From Rhodothermales bacterium (lineage in GTDB: Bacteria; Bacteroidota; Rhodothermia; Rhodothermales; VXPQ01), in assembly GCA_951812345.1 (NCBI GenBank), contig OX638295.1:2080965-2144964 (forward strand): a stretch of 64,000 nucleotides of DNA. The letters run 5' to 3'. The notes under the pieces are model-generated. The model ran no database searches. It was not told the DNA's origin and saw only the letters and a program-made list of their open reading frames with translations. Positions 17,106-25,389 of this stretch are shown piece by piece (the stretch's first letter is position 1; every line of letters starts with the position of its first letter). A program made the translations under genes and the position numbers.

Positions 17106-18056
17106 TCAGTCGAATGGGTTTTCGAGATGGGCTATAATCGACGCCTTGATTTGCTCATGGCCCATGTTCTTATCCAGGAAGCCAAAAACCGATAGAGCCC
17201 CGGAGCCAGTCAACGCATGTTTGTCGTCTTCCCGGCCGAAGCTGAAGATGACCATGTTCGTAGGCTGCACCCACCCTTCATCGCCCCCTGAGCTTTGGCC
17301 GGTGGCCCCGACATAAAGCACCTGCTCCGCATCCTCATCGACAAAGTAAAAGAAGGGCGAGGGAAAGTTGCGGCCAAATTCCGGATCGAGATAACCCAGG
17401 CCTCCGGCCTCGAAGCGACGCTGTTCTCCGTCCTCGAGGACGTAGTATTGTTTCTCAACGTTCATCTCTCCTGCGACCGGACCCTCGAAGAGGAATGCGT
17501 ACAACGCGCTCGCCTCTATCACTTCAATGACCCCATGGGAGGGGAAAAAATGATACCTGACCCTGTAGTTGTCATTCCAGGACTCCAGGATAAGATGATC
17601 GTCCTCAAGTGGATCGACCCCTTCGATGGGCTCGCCGTTTTCATCGATAAAGCGGGACATTCCGTCACCGCCGCGGCAGGGATGGCCGAACCCGTCAGGG
17701 CCGAAATTGGGCCAGCCTCTCCATTCTCGATTCTCTACGCAGTCATTCCCGATCCAGTCGTTTCCTTCTTCGTCGATAGCCGACGAAAATCCGGTCGCCG
17801 GCTCATGCGTCTCGGCATGTTCCACCTGGAAATACCAAATGCCGTTCGCCGCCTGGATTTTCCAGGTCCTGTAGCCGAGATGCTCCTCGCTCGTTGCTAC
17901 GACGCTGCTCGGATTCGAGCTGGGTAATTCACCTGGTGTGGCAGGTGCGTCGCCTGGCGTGGCAGGTGCACAGGAGGATCCAACCAGACAAGCCGTCAGG
18001 ATCGCGAGCCCTGAGAGCCTCTGGCGAAGACCTTTGATCGACCTACCTGTCTTCAT
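17106..18056 (-). CDS. Lipoprotein of unknown function
   Basis: 316 residues, lipobox VGSSC (Cys29), followed by a short direct peptide repeat APATPGDAPATPGE. The body contains TWKIQAANGIWYFQVEHAETHEPATGFSS, several acidic loops rich in Asp, Gly and Asn, and FYFVDEDAEQVLYVGATGQSSGGDEGW. I do not recognise the family. The acidic loops and surface location would fit a calcium-dependent glycan-binding or hydrolytic protein of the locus. It lies between the DUF6797-like gene (84 bases upstream) and the oxidoreductase gene (27 bases downstream) and is probably co-transcribed with both. Confidence 0.75.
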   Translation of the reverse strand: MKTGRSIKGLRQRLSGLAILTACLVGSSCAPATPGDAPATPGELPSSNPSSVVATSEEHLGYRTWKIQAANGIWYFQVEHAETHEPATGFSSAIDEEGNDWIGNDCVENREWRGWPNFGPDGFGHPCRGGDGMSRFIDENGEPIEGVDPLEDDHLILESWNDNYRVRYHFFPSHGVIEVIEASALYAFLFEGPVAGEMNVEKQYYVLEDGEQRRFEAGGLGYLDPEFGRNFPSPFFYFVDEDAEQVLYVGATGQSSGGDEGWVQPTNMVIFSFGREDDKHALTGSGALSVFGFLDKNMGHEQIKASIIAHLENPFD

Positions 18057-18140
18057 GGTTAGCCCCCTGTATATGTTTGCAGGTCTACGAGCGAAGTGCT
18101 TAGCGTAGCAATGTCGGATTGAGTGCCGTCATCACGCCTC

Positions 18141-20477
18141 TTATTGCTCTGCTCGCTCGTCCGGCACGCGGTTGATGGTATTGTATATATCGTGGTGCAT
18201 TTCCGTTCCATCTGACGCCTTCAGGGTATAGCTGATCGACATGCCCATGACCGGCTGGATATCCGGCATTTCGAGGAATACCGTTTTGCGGTCCTCGGAC
18301 AGCCGAACGGACCGGATCTCCACGGGGTCCGTCCCTTCCTCATCCGGATTTTCCACCGAGTAGCGGGGAGATCCGTAGTCCTCGATCCAACGGTAGTTCC
18401 ACTGCTCGATGTTGTAGTTCCCCACGTTGGTCGCCTCTGTCGGATCGAGTTCGTTACTGAAGCGCAGTTGTAATCCGTCTCCCTTCACATGCAAAGCCAC
18501 GGGCAAGTAGAGCGGCCGACCGGTGTAGCGTACACGGTGTAAGGAGCCTGATTCTTCTCCAATCGATTGCCAACTTGTCAAGCCAGCGACGTAGAGATGT
18601 CCGTCCTCGTGAAATCTTGCCCGCATGGTGCCGGACTTGAATTCGAGCGGAAGATTCAGCAGGCCGCCCTGCATTACGCCTTCGACCTCTTCTGTCAGCA
18701 TCAGGGACAAATTAGCCCTGCCGTAAGAGGTGAGCATGAGGCCGCCCTGCAGTTCTTCGGGCCATGTCTCGCTGGTGATCCATACCGGGGATCCCGTCGA
18801 GTTGTCCACGAAATGAGGGATCCAGACGATGGGTTCTACAGGGTCCTCCGGCACCTCAACGCCATGCGCCGACGGCACGAACCCGTGAAATCCGCCCTCT
18901 TCGATCCGAAGCACGTTGCTCGTAGGCACCCAGTTGCCCTCGTTGTCAGGGTAGACGATAACGCCCTCGGGGCTGATGGCCAGCCCGTTGGGATTACGCA
19001 GGCCCGTGGCCACAACCTCAAGGTCGCGTCCGTCCGGGGATAGTTTGAAGAGTACCCCGTGGTGCGGAGTAATCTCGGCATCGCGAGAAGGCCCCTCGCC
19101 GCGCACTTTGGGCGGCCACGGCGTCGACTTTGCGAAGTAGAAGTTGCCCTGCGCGTCCGTTTCGAGGTTCAGGGTGAACGCGTGGAAATTGGTCGCCGCC
19201 ATGACCTCGTTGTTGAAGTTTTCGTAGAAGTCCGCTTCGCCGTCCTCGTTGCGGTCATGCAGTCGGGTGATTTGGTCCCGTCCCGTCACGTAAATCTGGT
19301 CCTCGACCACCCTGATGCCCAGCGGCTGATTCAACCCGGTGGCAAACCGTTTCCAGCCAAGCGCGCCGAGTGTCTCGTCGATCCTCGAAACCAGCCACAC
19401 GTCTCCGCTCAACGAAGACACTACCGCCCGGCCATCAGACAGAAAGTCCACACCGGACAATCGCAAATACGAATTCCATGGGTTCGGTACTGGAAGGGTG
19501 AGTTCATCTACAACGAAAGGCCCCTCGCCCCTTCTAGTCACGGCCTCTGTTTCCAGAAACTCCCAGCGGGCTGGACCCGGCTGGCGAAGTTCGTCCAGAT
19601 CGCGGACAGTGGCAGGTACTTGTTGAAGATGGGCCGTCATAAAACCAGTATCTGCGCCCGACAGGACCGGGCCAATGCTGAGTTCGAATCGAAGCGGCTG
19701 TTGAAGCGGTGGCAGGTCGAGAATGAGGTGGTGGTCTTCGAGCCTCCACTCCGCCGCCTCGGGGACACCCTGAAACCCGATCAGGCGCGTTTCACCTCCC
19801 ACTCGGACCTGCACATAGCCCTTGGCAGGGGCCAATGCTTCTCTGCCAAGCATTGTGGTACTCCCTTCGGGCGCTTGCAGCACCCGCAGCGACAGGGATT
19901 CCTCGGTCGGGCTCAGGCTGAAGGTGCGTGTGAAGATCGAACGGCCCTGCACCCTCGCGAAACCGGGCAACTCAAGCACGTCGCTATCGCCCACCGCGTA
20001 GGAGAAAACGACCTGGTCTCCGTGGACATACAATCCCTTGTAACGCGCCCAATCCTCCGGCAGCGGACCGTAGGGCCACCGCCGTGGATCATCGAATTCT
20101 CCAGTATGCGTCCACCCCGGCCCCTGGCTGGTGGCAAAATGTAAAAAACCACTCGGGCTGGGAAACTCCTGCAGACTAGTCCGCGCCTCGTACCAGTGAA
20201 GGAGGCCGCCCGTCCATGCACTTGCAACGCGCAGCAGATCGGTATCGAAAGCCATAGTTGCAGGCGAGGCGTCATCTCCCACCTTGACTGCGATGCCTTT
20301 ATAGACCATGATACCGCTTGAGGAAAGCGGATCGTTGGTGATGGTGGTCGATGCAAATGGACCGTGGTCCATTTGATTCATTTGATCCGAATTCCTGAGG
20401 CTGTTCTCGCCCTGCCCTGTAGCAGGGATAACCACACTCAGGCTCGTCAACAACAAAAGAGCGATGATTCGTATCAT
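18141..20477 (-). CDS. DUF6797-type protein with sugar-dehydrogenase-like propeller, secreted
   Basis: 778 residues with a signal peptide (MIRIIALLLLTSLSVVIPATG). Residues about 55-330 resemble the beta-rich DUF6797 region of large secreted dehydrogenases (IMVYKGIAVKVGDDASPATMAFDTDLLRVASAWTGGLL). Residues about 340-650 form a glucose/sorbosone-dehydrogenase-like propeller (GLNQPLGIRVVEDQIYVTGRDQITRLHDRNEDGEADFYENF, GLRNPNGLAISPEG). The C terminus is another beta domain. Many relatives carry a haem-binding CXXCH module; none is present here. It may oxidise a sugar at the cell surface or only bind one. It belongs to the minus-strand polysaccharide block. Confidence 0.8.
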   Translation of the reverse strand: MIRIIALLLLTSLSVVIPATGQGENSLRNSDQMNQMDHGPFASTTITNDPLSSSGIMVYKGIAVKVGDDASPATMAFDTDLLRVASAWTGGLLHWYEARTSLQEFPSPSGFLHFATSQGPGWTHTGEFDDPRRWPYGPLPEDWARYKGLYVHGDQVVFSYAVGDSDVLELPGFARVQGRSIFTRTFSLSPTEESLSLRVLQAPEGSTTMLGREALAPAKGYVQVRVGGETRLIGFQGVPEAAEWRLEDHHLILDLPPLQQPLRFELSIGPVLSGADTGFMTAHLQQVPATVRDLDELRQPGPARWEFLETEAVTRRGEGPFVVDELTLPVPNPWNSYLRLSGVDFLSDGRAVVSSLSGDVWLVSRIDETLGALGWKRFATGLNQPLGIRVVEDQIYVTGRDQITRLHDRNEDGEADFYENFNNEVMAATNFHAFTLNLETDAQGNFYFAKSTPWPPKVRGEGPSRDAEITPHHGVLFKLSPDGRDLEVVATGLRNPNGLAISPEGVIVYPDNEGNWVPTSNVLRIEEGGFHGFVPSAHGVEVPEDPVEPIVWIPHFVDNSTGSPVWITSETWPEELQGGLMLTSYGRANLSLMLTEEVEGVMQGGLLNLPLEFKSGTMRARFHEDGHLYVAGLTSWQSIGEESGSLHRVRYTGRPLYLPVALHVKGDGLQLRFSNELDPTEATNVGNYNIEQWNYRWIEDYGSPRYSVENPDEEGTDPVEIRSVRLSEDRKTVFLEMPDIQPVMGMSISYTLKASDGTEMHHDIYNTINRVPDERAEQ

Positions 20478-20545
20478 GTTTTCGGCAGCGTTACGTACTG
20501 ATGCACCCTCCGGGATCGGAGCCTAAGGGTTCCTGACAAAACCCT

Positions 20546-20661
20546 TCTTGTCATCGCGAAGAGCTTCCGGTGATCCAGGATCACCAGGCGACGTGGCGAT
20601 CTCGTACGGAGAGCACGTCCTTTCGAGATTGCCTCGCCCCCTTCGGGTGCTCGCAATGACC
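20546..20661. repeat. Palindromic REP-like intergenic element
   Basis: The 208-base gap between two minus-strand genes holds a palindromic element. The left arm contains TTGTCATCGCGAAGAGC and GGCGACGTGGCGATCTCG. The right arm contains GAGATTGCCTCGC and GGTGCTCGCAATGACC. This TCATTGCGAG/CTCGCAATGA style is a widespread family of non-coding repeats in many bacterial phyla. It can form a long hairpin and may separate expression of the two genes. Confidence 0.65.
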
Positions 20662-20685
20662 GCTCGGGTGGTTTTCTCAGGAGCA

Positions 20686-22131
20686 TTATTGAGTCAGGTT
20701 CTCGATGAATAGAATAAAGTTCTTGCCGCCGAGTGCGTTGTTGGAGCCCGGCGACCACGGCTTGCCGATGATGTCGAGCCGGCCGTCGCCCGTCAGGTCG
20801 GTACACACCATCTCATGCCCGGCGCCGAGATTCACATCCGAGATCACGTGCTCGGCGAAAACGATAGATCCGTCAAAAGCGGTTGCCAGATTCTCCCAGA
20901 GGAGCCCCAGGGGGCGATCATGTGGCGCCGGCCTGCGGGCGCGGTCCCAGTCCTGCTCGACCGTGACGATATCCAGCCTTCCGTTTCCGGTGAAATCGCC
21001 CACGCACATGCCGTGAATTCCTCCGAGCACCCTCCCGTAATACTGCCATTCGCCAGCGGCATCCTTAAGGAGGGCGCCCCCGGCGACGACGTGGCGGTTC
21101 CAGCGGACGTCGCCGTCTCGATCATTACCCAGGTTCTCCAGCCAGTAGACGCGCCCGCCCACATGCTCGGCATCGACAACGACGATATCGTTGTGGCCGT
21201 CGTCGTTAATGTCGGCCACTATGGTCTGGGTTCCATGCACAAACCCCGCCATACCCGGGATTCCTTCCAGCCGGCCGACGGGAAGTGAGTTAATGGCCGG
21301 CAGATTATGTCCAACCCACTGGATCGGACCCGCATCGCCGGAACGCGGAAGATTCTGGAACCACATATAGCCGATAGCGACATCGATGCGCCCGTCGCCA
21401 TCGATATCTCCTGCACCATCAGGTGCGAGACCCGTGTGCGTTGTTGGAATGGAGATGATGTGGTCTGTCCATTCCTGCGTGGGATCCTCGGGGATCTCGA
21501 ACCAGCGCAGCCCACCGTCGCCACTATCCTTATAGTACAGCATCTCCATGCGCCCGTCACCCGTCAGATCGGCCAGTATCTGGTCGTGCGGCCCGCCCGG
21601 TCCTTCAATGATCGTGAAATCTTCCCATTGCCAGCCGTTCTCCTCATCCTGCGGATTCGGCGAGAGGAACTCACCGTTCGCGAACCCCGGGTTTCTAAGC
21701 CACTGGGTCCCCGTGATGACATCACAGAGCCCGTCGCCGGTAAGGTCGAGTGCGACCGCCCCGACATCCGTCGGCCCGCGGTCGGCCCTGATCTGATAGC
21801 GCGTCCAGCTTCCGTCGTTCTGGCGCTTGAAAATAAAACGGCCCTCGGAGCCACCCACCATATACTCGAGCTGCCCGTCTCCGGTGAAATCACAGAGGTA
21901 CGTCTGCGACGTTGCACCGCGCGGAAAGTCGGGATCGACGAGCCAGGAGCGAAACTGGACCGGGCTCGCATTATGATCGGGATAACGAGGCTGCTGATCT
22001 TCCCGGGGGAAGGTTCCCAGATCCTCCGGAGTGAAATGGACGACGCGCTCTCCCTCCTGGGCAAGGATGGGGGGCGTGCTCAGGGAAAGACACACGCCTG
22101 CAACGAGCAAGGTACATGCGATTCTCTTCAT
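20686..22131 (-). CDS. Secreted FG-GAP/VCBS-repeat propeller protein
   Basis: 481 residues, signal peptide MKRIACTLLVAGVCLSLSTPPILAQ. At least six repeats carry the calcium-binding D-x-[TD]-G-D-G pattern: DFTGDGQLEYM, DLTGDGLCDVI, DLTGDGRMEML, DIDGDGRIDVA, DINDDGHNDIV, DFTGNGRLDIV and DLTGDGRLDII. This is the integrin-like FG-GAP propeller. Proteins of this shape in polysaccharide loci are surface glycan binders or, less often, lyases and hydrolases; I see no catalytic motif. It follows the cupredoxin gene by 107 bases. Confidence 0.85.
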   Translation of the reverse strand: MKRIACTLLVAGVCLSLSTPPILAQEGERVVHFTPEDLGTFPREDQQPRYPDHNASPVQFRSWLVDPDFPRGATSQTYLCDFTGDGQLEYMVGGSEGRFIFKRQNDGSWTRYQIRADRGPTDVGAVALDLTGDGLCDVITGTQWLRNPGFANGEFLSPNPQDEENGWQWEDFTIIEGPGGPHDQILADLTGDGRMEMLYYKDSGDGGLRWFEIPEDPTQEWTDHIISIPTTHTGLAPDGAGDIDGDGRIDVAIGYMWFQNLPRSGDAGPIQWVGHNLPAINSLPVGRLEGIPGMAGFVHGTQTIVADINDDGHNDIVVVDAEHVGGRVYWLENLGNDRDGDVRWNRHVVAGGALLKDAAGEWQYYGRVLGGIHGMCVGDFTGNGRLDIVTVEQDWDRARRPAPHDRPLGLLWENLATAFDGSIVFAEHVISDVNLGAGHEMVCTDLTGDGRLDIIGKPWSPGSNNALGGKNFILFIENLTQ

Positions 22132-22238
22132 GATGCTTCTTCCTGGTTAGGGGGTGTAAATCGTGAAAATCGTCGGCCTCCAACAGCACTTACTGAACCA
22201 CAACGAGGCAGCGCCAGGGTCTGCCTTCCATCCAGGTC

Positions 22239-22763
22239 TCATTCGGTAGAAATCAGCCGCCCTTGCATCATCGTGAAGTGCCCGGAATACGTACAGATAT
22301 AGGGATATACTCCAGGTGATGGGACGGTAAACGTGAGTTCGACCGTATCCCTTGGGTGAGCCAGTTCAGAGTAGGCGATTATACGGTCCATTTCGTCTTC
22401 CGGTATGTAGTTGTTTGCATGGGCTTTGAGCGCGGCAATACCTACAGGCCTGATGTCTCCTTCTTCTTCCACGAATACGATGTTATGCGGGAGGGTCTCG
22501 CTGGCGTTGATGTACCGTATTGTCAACGTCTCGCCGGCTTTTGCTTCGATCTCAGCTACACTATAGCTCAGATCAATCCCGGTCGTTTGGATCTCAACAA
22601 CTCTCCCGGAGTCAGCAGGTACGGAAGGGTCAGACTCAGATGGCTGAATCACACCCGGACCGGGATAAGCCCCGGAACAGGCCATGGCGGGTACGGAGAA
22701 GGCCACCAGCCACATGCCTCGTAGACGAAAATAGTGTTTCCGTTGCTCCACTTGGAAAATCAT
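22239..22763 (-). CDS. Cupredoxin (plastocyanin/azurin-like) lipoprotein
   Basis: 174 residues. Lipobox PAMAC with Cys29, then a cupredoxin domain with type 1 copper ligands visible as His93 (LPHNIVF), Cys157 and His162 (YPYICTYSGH), and Met165 or Met166. It could carry electrons at the cell surface, for example to or from an oxidising enzyme such as the dehydrogenase-like propeller downstream. The ATG at 22763 overlaps the TGA of the DUF3823 gene as ATGA, which supports this start over the later ATG at 22715 and implies translational coupling. Confidence 0.88.
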   Translation of the reverse strand: MIFQVEQRKHYFRLRGMWLVAFSVPAMACSGAYPGPGVIQPSESDPSVPADSGRVVEIQTTGIDLSYSVAEIEAKAGETLTIRYINASETLPHNIVFVEEEGDIRPVGIAALKAHANNYIPEDEMDRIIAYSELAHPRDTVELTFTVPSPGVYPYICTYSGHFTMMQGRLISTE

Positions 22764-23470
22764 GGAGCCGAGATAGTAACTGGGATGCTAAGATTCCATG
22801 CGGATGCCTTATCAGATCGTGCCGCAACACGAATGTGCAAATTACCGCCTCCCCTCTCTTGCGCCATATCCAAAAGGTCAGAATCAAGCGTAACAGTTGC
22901 TGTTCCTGAATTACTATCGAGCGTCAGCTCTCGGGTTTGCCACCTGGGACCATTGCCCGTGTTTACACCCACTTTTGCAACAGTACTCACTAACACAACT
23001 CTTTCTTCCGCCACATGCCCTGCACTCTCTGTTATCTCATAACCGACTGACAGTTGATCACCAGAAATGGTAGCATTTCCGGGCTGAGAAATCGTTAAAA
23101 AGGGAGTAACTGTAATGTTGTGTTCTACAAGATCGCCTGTGAGGTCCAAACGCTGTTCCCCTGGAGCAACGACAGGACCTTCAATCCAAACGGTATAAGC
23201 CTGTGGGTACAAGTGGAGATTGGCATAGGAACCGTCCGCTTGAACTCTGATTTCCGTAGGTAACTGTTCTCCATCCCCTAAGGCAAATACGGTTAACGCT
23301 GTATTTGCTATGTCTCCGGACACCGGATTCCCATTTTGATCCACAACCATACCTCTGAGTTGGCCATCAAAACCAAAATCCGTCACTTGCTCAGAACAAC
23401 CTGAGAAAGCTACCATACAGGTGACCGCTAACACCAACATCGGGATGGGTTTTAGTGTTCTAGCTTTCAT
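22760..23470 (-). CDS. DUF3823-type SusC/SusD-associated lipoprotein
   Basis: 236 residues with lipobox FSGC (Cys25). The N-terminal Ig-like domain (QLRGMVVDQNGNPVSGD... YTVWIEGPVVAPGEQRLDL) and the later beta-strand domain fit DUF3823, a surface lipoprotein family encoded after susD in polysaccharide loci. By analogy it binds glycan at the surface. It lies 62 bases downstream of the SusD gene and its stop overlaps the start of the cupredoxin gene. Confidence 0.8.
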   Translation of the reverse strand: MKARTLKPIPMLVLAVTCMVAFSGCSEQVTDFGFDGQLRGMVVDQNGNPVSGDIANTALTVFALGDGEQLPTEIRVQADGSYANLHLYPQAYTVWIEGPVVAPGEQRLDLTGDLVEHNITVTPFLTISQPGNATISGDQLSVGYEITESAGHVAEERVVLVSTVAKVGVNTGNGPRWQTRELTLDSNSGTATVTLDSDLLDMAQERGGGNLHIRVAARSDKASAWNLSIPVTISAP

Positions 23471-23532
23471 TTGCCTATGCCGTTTTGGTTTTCAAGTTGA
23501 CGGTGGTATCGAAGACAAGCACTCAAACGCCC

Positions 23533-25332
23533 TTAATAACCGGGGTTTTCTACCAATTGTCCTTGCCGATCGATTCGAGCGTTGGTGATCGGATTATAAT
23601 AATGTTCCGGGCGAAACTGGCGCTGGACCTGTTCAGCACCAAAAGGGATGAAGTAAAATTGTCCTGTCTCATGGTGTAGAATAGTCCGAACTCCTTCCAC
23701 CATTTGACCATCCAACATGTCTTGCGCAATTCTCCACCTTCGCAGATCATCCCAGCGATGACCTTCAAATACCAACTCACTCGTTCTTTCTGTTCTGACA
23801 CGTTCGCGAGTTATGCTTGATGCATCCAACGGTATCAAGCCAACCCGGTCTCGCGTGGCGTTAAGATACATGGCCGCACCTGCCGCATTTCCCAATTCGA
23901 ACTCACTCTCTGCCGCGATCAAGTACATCTCGCCCAATCGCAATTCCTTCCAATTGTAAGACTCTGTATCATCCCCTGCCAGTGGGATCTCGTCTACATA
24001 TTTGTAGAGCAACAATCCCGTGGAGGGAAAGAAATGATTAGCCTGCCTTCGGCTGGCTTCTCCAACCGTTGGCGTACCCTGATAATCTATACCATTTTCC
24101 GAGATCACATTGTCTGGGTTGGTCCCCCCCGTTGTCGGATCCAGGCCTTCATAAGACTGGATAGTTACACCCGCATATACGTCACCCTGCAACAGAACTT
24201 GTCCATGTAGTCTCGGATCTTTGTTCGCCCAGGGTGCAGCACCGTCTTCATACAAATGATCCGGTCCTAATGGTGGGTTACTGAATGTACCATCTATATT
24301 TTCGAAGCGCTGTAAATGCCCTAACGTAGGATTTATTTCCGAACCCTGTCCTTCTGAAAGGGGAGTCGGCTGATTTTGATGAGAGAAGGAATGGTCAACT
24401 TCAACGCCATCATACTTCTTTTCAAATATCGCTTCCGCGTTCTCATCCTCAACGAAAACACGCCAGTAATTCCGGGCCTTATCAGAACCTTGAAGCAGCG
24501 AATATTGACCTGAATTGATGACTTCCTGGGCTGCAGTACTCGCCTTCCTGTAGAACTCATCAGCCCGGTTAGCCGGGATACCGACCAGCCCATTTAATTG
24601 AACATCCCCAAACTTGGCAATTGAAGCTGACCAAAGATTCGCCCGCGCTTTATAGGCATAAGCCGTCCAACGATTAACACGGCCGGTTGGTACGGAACTA
24701 TGCGCCAGCATATCGGCCGCAGCTTGCAATTCAGTGTCTATAAAGTCAGCAATCGCTTCTTCCGTGCTTCTTACTACATATTGCTCGGGGATCTCTCCAA
24801 ACGGATCGAGCACCACATCGACCAAAGGCACGCCCCCGTAGCGTCTTTGCATCTTGTAATAGACGGCCGCCCTCAACGTCCGGACTTCGCCTTCAAGCTG
24901 TCTCTTGAAACTATCCCCTACCGGAGCTTCCCGGATACTTTCTATAAAGAAATTCAGATCTCTGATATACTGATAATTCCATAACCCTTCACAATCGTTA
25001 TTTGAATTCATCCCGCCATGTGTTCGGCAACCCACAAAAGCATTTCCTCTCTCAGTGGCCAGATCATGCTCACCGATAACGCCATCAAAAATATCCCCAC
25101 CGTTTGGGTTTGTAAAACCGTTAAAAGGAAATCCTGCGTACAAGTCCGCAACCAACGCCCCTATAAGAGCCTCATCTTGAAATACTTGATCGCCAGGAAC
25201 CCGATCCTGCGGGCTCTCTTCCAGGTCTATGATGCTGTCACAAGACGCCAACAACAGTAAGAGTACCATCAGGAGCGGCAGTCTCCCTTTGTATACGGGT
25301 CGTCTGTTTTGCATAGCGGTAGTCGGTTTCAT
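23533..25332 (-). CDS. SusD/RagB-family outer-membrane lipoprotein
   Basis: 599 residues; lipobox LLASC with Cys31. It caps the SusC barrel and delivers oligosaccharide to it. The SusD TPR-like N-terminal region is evident (TLRAAVYYKMQRRYGGVPLVD, NRWTAYAYKARANLWSASIAKFG), as is the typical C-terminal ELVFEGHRWDDLRRWRIAQDML and the closing RPEHYYNPI segment. The start at 25332 or the next ATG at 25314 would both work. It is 57 bases downstream of susC. Base composition is AT-richer than in flanking genes, as for susC. Confidence 0.93.
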   Translation of the reverse strand: MKPTTAMQNRRPVYKGRLPLLMVLLLLLASCDSIIDLEESPQDRVPGDQVFQDEALIGALVADLYAGFPFNGFTNPNGGDIFDGVIGEHDLATERGNAFVGCRTHGGMNSNNDCEGLWNYQYIRDLNFFIESIREAPVGDSFKRQLEGEVRTLRAAVYYKMQRRYGGVPLVDVVLDPFGEIPEQYVVRSTEEAIADFIDTELQAAADMLAHSSVPTGRVNRWTAYAYKARANLWSASIAKFGDVQLNGLVGIPANRADEFYRKASTAAQEVINSGQYSLLQGSDKARNYWRVFVEDENAEAIFEKKYDGVEVDHSFSHQNQPTPLSEGQGSEINPTLGHLQRFENIDGTFSNPPLGPDHLYEDGAAPWANKDPRLHGQVLLQGDVYAGVTIQSYEGLDPTTGGTNPDNVISENGIDYQGTPTVGEASRRQANHFFPSTGLLLYKYVDEIPLAGDDTESYNWKELRLGEMYLIAAESEFELGNAAGAAMYLNATRDRVGLIPLDASSITRERVRTERTSELVFEGHRWDDLRRWRIAQDMLDGQMVEGVRTILHHETGQFYFIPFGAEQVQRQFRPEHYYNPITNARIDRQGQLVENPGY

Positions 25333-25389
25333 AACGAGAGTACCCTGTTTCGTTGGTTATAAACGTCGGTATTGGGGCTGAATTACGCT

